This document shows, piece by piece, positions 61,312 through 64,000 of a DNA stretch of 64,000 nucleotides. The stretch's first letter is position 1; each line of letters opens with the position of its first letter. Location: NCBI RefSeq assembly GCF_900117425.1, contig NZ_FPEH01000014.1:248001-312000 (forward strand). The letters are read 5' to 3'. Below the pieces are notes generated by a model. It saw nothing but the letters and a program-made list of their open reading frames with translations, did not search any database and was not told the origin of the DNA. This DNA comes from Novosphingobium sp. NDB2Meth1. Lineage in GTDB: Bacteria > Pseudomonadota > Alphaproteobacteria > Sphingomonadales > Sphingomonadaceae. The position numbers were made by a program, and so were the translations under genes.

Positions 61312-62073
61312 TCAACGTGCGCCGGCCTGTTGCAGGATCGGTTCGAGCGCATCCCAGGTCGCCACTTCCACGTTCTTGCCGTTGACGAGGAAGGTCGGCG
61401 TGCCGGTCACGTTGTAGGCATCGGTGGCCTTGGAGGTGGCGTCCGCCAGCTTGGTCGCGGTCGCGCTGTTGGCGAGGCACTGCGCGGCCTGATCCTTGGC
61501 AATGCCGCGCGCCGCGAAGAAGTCGATCAGCCCGCCGCGCTCGCCGATGGCGGAAAAGATCTTGTCCTGCGGCAGATTGGCGGCCTGCAGCTGCGCACCG
61601 ATCGGCTGGAGCTGGTCGAAGATCGTCTTCTGGTTCGAATAGACCTGCTCGGTCAGCGCGAAGAAGCTCTCGGGCGTGCCGCAGTGGGTCAGCATCGCCA
61701 TGGTCGTGTCATAGGGATCGCGCACGAAGTTGCGGAACTCGAAGCTCACCGTCCCCTTGGCGACATACTCGTCGCGCAAGCGGGGGAAGCCCTTTTCCTC
61801 GAACTCGGCGCAGTGCGGGCAGGTCAGCGAGCCGAACTCGATGACCTTGATCGGCGCATTGGGGTTGCCCATCACATAGCCGCCTTCGGGCGTCACCGAA
61901 ACGACATCGGCCCAGGCCTTGCCCGCCGGCGGCGCCACGGCATTCAGCGGCGCGCCAACCGGACCCGCACCCGCGGCATCGTCCTTCTTGCCGCATGCGG
62001 ACAGGCCGAGAGCCAGCGGCAGCGCGATCAGCGCAAGGAGCAGGCGGGCGGGGGTGAACAGCTTGGTCTGCAT
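61312..62073 (-). CDS. DsbA-family thiol-disulfide oxidoreductase, lipoprotein
   Basis: The 253-residue precursor (ATG 62073, MQTKLFTPAR) has a lipobox (ALPLALGLSACGKK) and a DsbA/DsbG-type thioredoxin domain with the redox motif FGSLTCPHCAEFEEKGFP (CPHC), a helical insertion and the cis-Pro segment VTGTPTFLVNGKNVE. It should catalyse disulphide formation or isomerisation in the periplasm. It is a paralogue of the next gene upstream. Confidence 0.9.
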   Translation of the reverse strand: MQTKLFTPARLLLALIALPLALGLSACGKKDDAAGAGPVGAPLNAVAPPAGKAWADVVSVTPEGGYVMGNPNAPIKVIEFGSLTCPHCAEFEEKGFPRLRDEYVAKGTVSFEFRNFVRDPYDTTMAMLTHCGTPESFFALTEQVYSNQKTIFDQLQPIGAQLQAANLPQDKIFSAIGERGGLIDFFAARGIAKDQAAQCLANSATATKLADATSKATDAYNVTGTPTFLVNGKNVEVATWDALEPILQQAGAR

Positions 62074-62181
62074 GGAGTCTGGGTTCGCTTCGCTCGTGAA
62101 AGACTTGAGGCGGATCATTGCTAGCCGATTGGCCGGCGGGATTGAAGGGCCGCCAGCAGCGGCCCGTGGATTATCGCGCGT

Positions 62182-62901
62182 TCAGCGCAGCCGCGCCTCG
62201 ATCTGCGGCTTGAGCGCGTCCCACGAATAGGTCCCGCTCAGCGGCACGCCGTTAAGCAGGAAGCTCGGCGTGCCGCTCACGAAGTCCTTCTCGGTCGCTT
62301 CCTTGGTGTGCTGGGCGAGCCGCTCGGCCAGCGCCTTGTCGGCAAGGCAGCGATCGACCTCGGGCCGGCCATAGCCGCGCGCCTCCATCAGCGCATAAAG
62401 GCCGAGGTCGCCGGCGATGGCGCGGGTGCGGGTGGCGAAATCGGGGCTCGACCAGCGCGCCTTCTGCCCGTCGGTCAGGCTGGCGATCGGGGCCATCCAC
62501 GTCGTCTGGTGGCGCAGGAAGGTGCTGTGATTGGCGAAGAACTTGGATGGCGGCCCGCAATGCGTGAGCAGCGCGACGGTGAGGTCGATCCCGTCGCGCA
62601 CATAGCTGCGCACCTCGATCGAGCCCTTGCCGGTGGCAATGAAGCCGATGCGCAGCTGGGCATCCGATTCCTGTTCGAAATGCGCGCAATGCGGGCAGGT
62701 ATAGCTGATGTATTCGACCAGCTTCACCGGCGCATTGGGATTGCCGACAATATGGCTGTCGATCGGCGTGCGCGTGACCATTCCGGCCCAGTTGGCCTTC
62801 GGCGGCGCCGGTTTCGGCGCGGGTTTGCTCGCCGCGGTCAGCAGCATCGCACCGCACAGCGCGGCAAGCAGCAGGCCAAACGTCTTCATCAGGTTGCGCA
62901 T
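62182..62901 (-). CDS. DsbA-family thiol-disulfide oxidoreductase, soluble
   Basis: The 239-residue precursor has a signal peptide (MKTFGLLLAALCGAMLLTAAS) without a clear lipobox, the redox motif YISYTCPHCAHFEQESDAQL (CPHC) and a cis-Pro segment FVSGTPSFLLNGVPLSG. It differs from the lipoprotein paralogue downstream mainly at the N-terminus and in charged surface. Both sit between smc and dciA. Confidence 0.9.
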   Translation of the reverse strand: MRNLMKTFGLLLAALCGAMLLTAASKPAPKPAPPKANWAGMVTRTPIDSHIVGNPNAPVKLVEYISYTCPHCAHFEQESDAQLRIGFIATGKGSIEVRSYVRDGIDLTVALLTHCGPPSKFFANHSTFLRHQTTWMAPIASLTDGQKARWSSPDFATRTRAIAGDLGLYALMEARGYGRPEVDRCLADKALAERLAQHTKEATEKDFVSGTPSFLLNGVPLSGTYSWDALKPQIEARLR

Positions 62902-62903
62902 CG

Positions 62904-63464
62904 TCAGTCTTGCTTCCCGTTCACTTCACCCAAGCTACGCGCCAGCGATTCCAGCACTGTCCGCAGTTCCGGGTCGCCGATATCGCGCAGGCTGTCGCCA
63001 AGTTCCATCGGAATCGGCTTGAGCGAGGGCGGGGCGGCGCGGAGCGGACGCTGCGCATCACTGGCGGCGGGCGGCTGAACCTCACCTTGCCGCAGCTTCA
63101 CGCGCGCAACGGCGCGGTAGCCGAAGAACTGGTTCACCCGCTCCATAATCTCCGGGATCACGTGCTGGATCAGCGGGGCGTGGGCCGGGGTGACCACAAG
63201 CTGCAGAATGCCGTCCGACTTTTCGCCGGGCGGAAAACGGATCGATTCCGGCGCGCAATGGCGAGCATGCGCAGGGCCAACGATCTCGCCCCAGCGCGAG
63301 ACGACCGAGCTTTGCACGAAGCCGAAGCGGCGGAATGCGGTGCGCCCGATCGCGGGCATCAGGTCGGCAATCGCGCGCGCCTCCCCGCCGCGCGGTCGCT
63401 CATAGGCGCGCGCACCGGCAGGCGCCTTGGCGCTTTTGGGAGGGGAGGTGGGATCGCGTTCCAT
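62904..63464 (-). CDS. dciA: DciA-like replicative helicase loader (DUF721)
   Basis: DciA loads DnaB helicase at the origin in most bacteria that lack DnaC. The 186-residue protein (ATG 63464, MERDPTSPPK; ATG 63479 in frame) has the DUF721 core: FGFVQSSVVSRWGEIVGPAHAR, LQLVVTPAHAPLIQHVIPEI and a basic helical tail. It is divergent from mutY only about 30 bp away and is followed by the DsbA-like genes. Confidence 0.88.
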   Translation of the reverse strand: MERDPTSPPKSAKAPAGARAYERPRGGEARAIADLMPAIGRTAFRRFGFVQSSVVSRWGEIVGPAHARHCAPESIRFPPGEKSDGILQLVVTPAHAPLIQHVIPEIMERVNQFFGYRAVARVKLRQGEVQPPAASDAQRPLRAAPPSLKPIPMELGDSLRDIGDPELRTVLESLARSLGEVNGKQD

Positions 63465-63493
63465 TGTCCGCGCCGCCATGCCATAGCCGCGCC

Positions 63494-64000
63494 ATGCAGG
63501 CCAGTGGCGAGACAGTTCAGATCGGGGATGGTCGGATCGGGGATGAGGGCGCCGTCGCGGCGGCGCTGCCCGAAGCGCTTTTGGCCTGGTACGACCTCAA
63601 CGCAAGGCGCCTGCCGTGGCGCGCCTTGCCCGGCGAACCCGCGCCCGATCCCTACCGCGTCTGGCTCTCCGAAGTCATGCTTCAGCAGACCACCGTCGCG
63701 GCGGTGCGCGCCTACTACGCCAGGTTCCTCGATCTCTGGCCCACGGTGGAGGCGCTTGCCGCTGCCGAGGACGCCGATGTCATGGCCGCATGGGCCGGGC
63801 TCGGCTACTACGCCCGCGCCCGCAATCTGCTCGCCTGCGCCCGTGAAGTGGCCCGGCGAGGCGGTTTCCCGCGCACCGAAGCGGGCCTGCGGGAGCTTCC
63901 CGGCCTTGGCGCCTACACTGCCGCCGCCGTCGCCGCGATTGCCTTCGGAGAGCGCGCCGTCGTCGTCGACGCCAATGTCGAGCGCGTCGTCTCGCGGCTC
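63494..64000 (+). CDS. mutY: A/G-specific adenine glycosylase (truncated by window end)
   Basis: MutY removes adenine paired with 8-oxoguanine. The visible 169 residues contain WLSEVMLQQTTVAAVRAYYA with the catalytic Glu, GLGYYARARNLLACA, the helix-hairpin-helix ELPGLGAYTAAAVAAIAFGE and the catalytic Asp in VVDANVERVVSRL. The [4Fe-4S] cluster and C-terminal domain lie beyond the window. Start ATG 63494. Confidence 0.96.
   Translation, partial: MQASGETVQIGDGRIGDEGAVAAALPEALLAWYDLNARRLPWRALPGEPAPDPYRVWLSEVMLQQTTVAAVRAYYARFLDLWPTVEALAAAEDADVMAAWAGLGYYARARNLLACAREVARRGGFPRTEAGLRELPGLGAYTAAAVAAIAFGERAVVVDANVERVVSRL

Noticed and set aside
1..64000. CRISPR arrays, prophage or integrase genes
   Set aside because: No regularly spaced direct repeats, phage structural genes, integrase or att-like duplications were seen. 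The single tRNA-Val has no adjacent integrase.

Overview
The window is a GC-rich, gene-dense chromosomal segment of an alphaproteobacterium. The gene content points to Sphingomonadales, most likely a Novosphingobium- or Erythrobacter-like organism; that genus call is an inference from gene order and protein character, not from a database search. Supporting signs are an EL222-type LOV-HTH regulator, an aa3 oxidase cluster in the order coxB-ctaD-ctaB-ctaG-ctaE-DUF983-SURF1-thrC, the smc/DsbA-like/dciA/mutY block and REP-type palindromes beginning CTTCGACAAGCTCAG. Almost everything is core metabolism. I see no prophage, transposase gene or CRISPR array.

Layout. 1-3452 (minus): folE, a renalase-like flavoprotein, an APH(3')-I-like kinase, a GNAT acetyltransferase and a ModE-like regulator read as one unit, divergent from a LOV-HTH photoreceptor gene (3673-4263). 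4564-8414 (minus): a BBP2-type porin, an OmpR-type two-component pair and a small secreted Cys-repeat protein. 8851-10125 (plus): a mini-cluster of two unknown helical proteins, an Flp pilin and a PilZ protein, followed by tRNA-Val. 10271-17865: a TPR/GT41 glycosyltransferase, a TlpA lipoprotein, argH-lipoprotein-lysA, a siroheme-synthase-like protein, two unknown small genes and a cold-shock gene with a candidate switchable leader. 18225-24706 (minus): a tightly overlapping ten-gene run, pyrE-pdxJ-small membrane protein-acpS-lepB-PerM-DUF3089-ruvX-two hotdog thioesterases.

25002-33150 (plus): the cytochrome c oxidase structural and assembly genes, then thrC. 33151-36946 (plus): an rRNA-type methyltransferase and a pterin cluster, folB, a FolM-like reductase, moaA, moaD and moaE. 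It ends at a 272-bp MITE-like element (36951-37222) whose outer end supplies the stop codon of the neighbouring lipoprotein gene. 37816-43548: rplU-rpmA, GNAT and TetR genes, ygfZ, pyrC, rarD and small envelope or membrane proteins. 43592-56241: astD, selO, a hydrolase, a glycosyltransferase, yfgM-bamB, an ICMT-like membrane methyltransferase, tandem ABM monooxygenases, rsmE-gshA and ubiA.

56232-64000: a SoxR regulator divergent from a VOC protein gene, with a near-perfect SoxR box inside a 19-bp promoter spacer; a brnTA toxin-antitoxin module; then smc, two DsbA-like proteins, dciA and the start of mutY. The most notable signals are the light-regulator/folE divergent promoter, the SoxR-VOC switch, the anti-Shine-Dalgarno hairpin in the cold-shock leader, the MITE-like element and the orphan Flp/PilZ mini-cluster.
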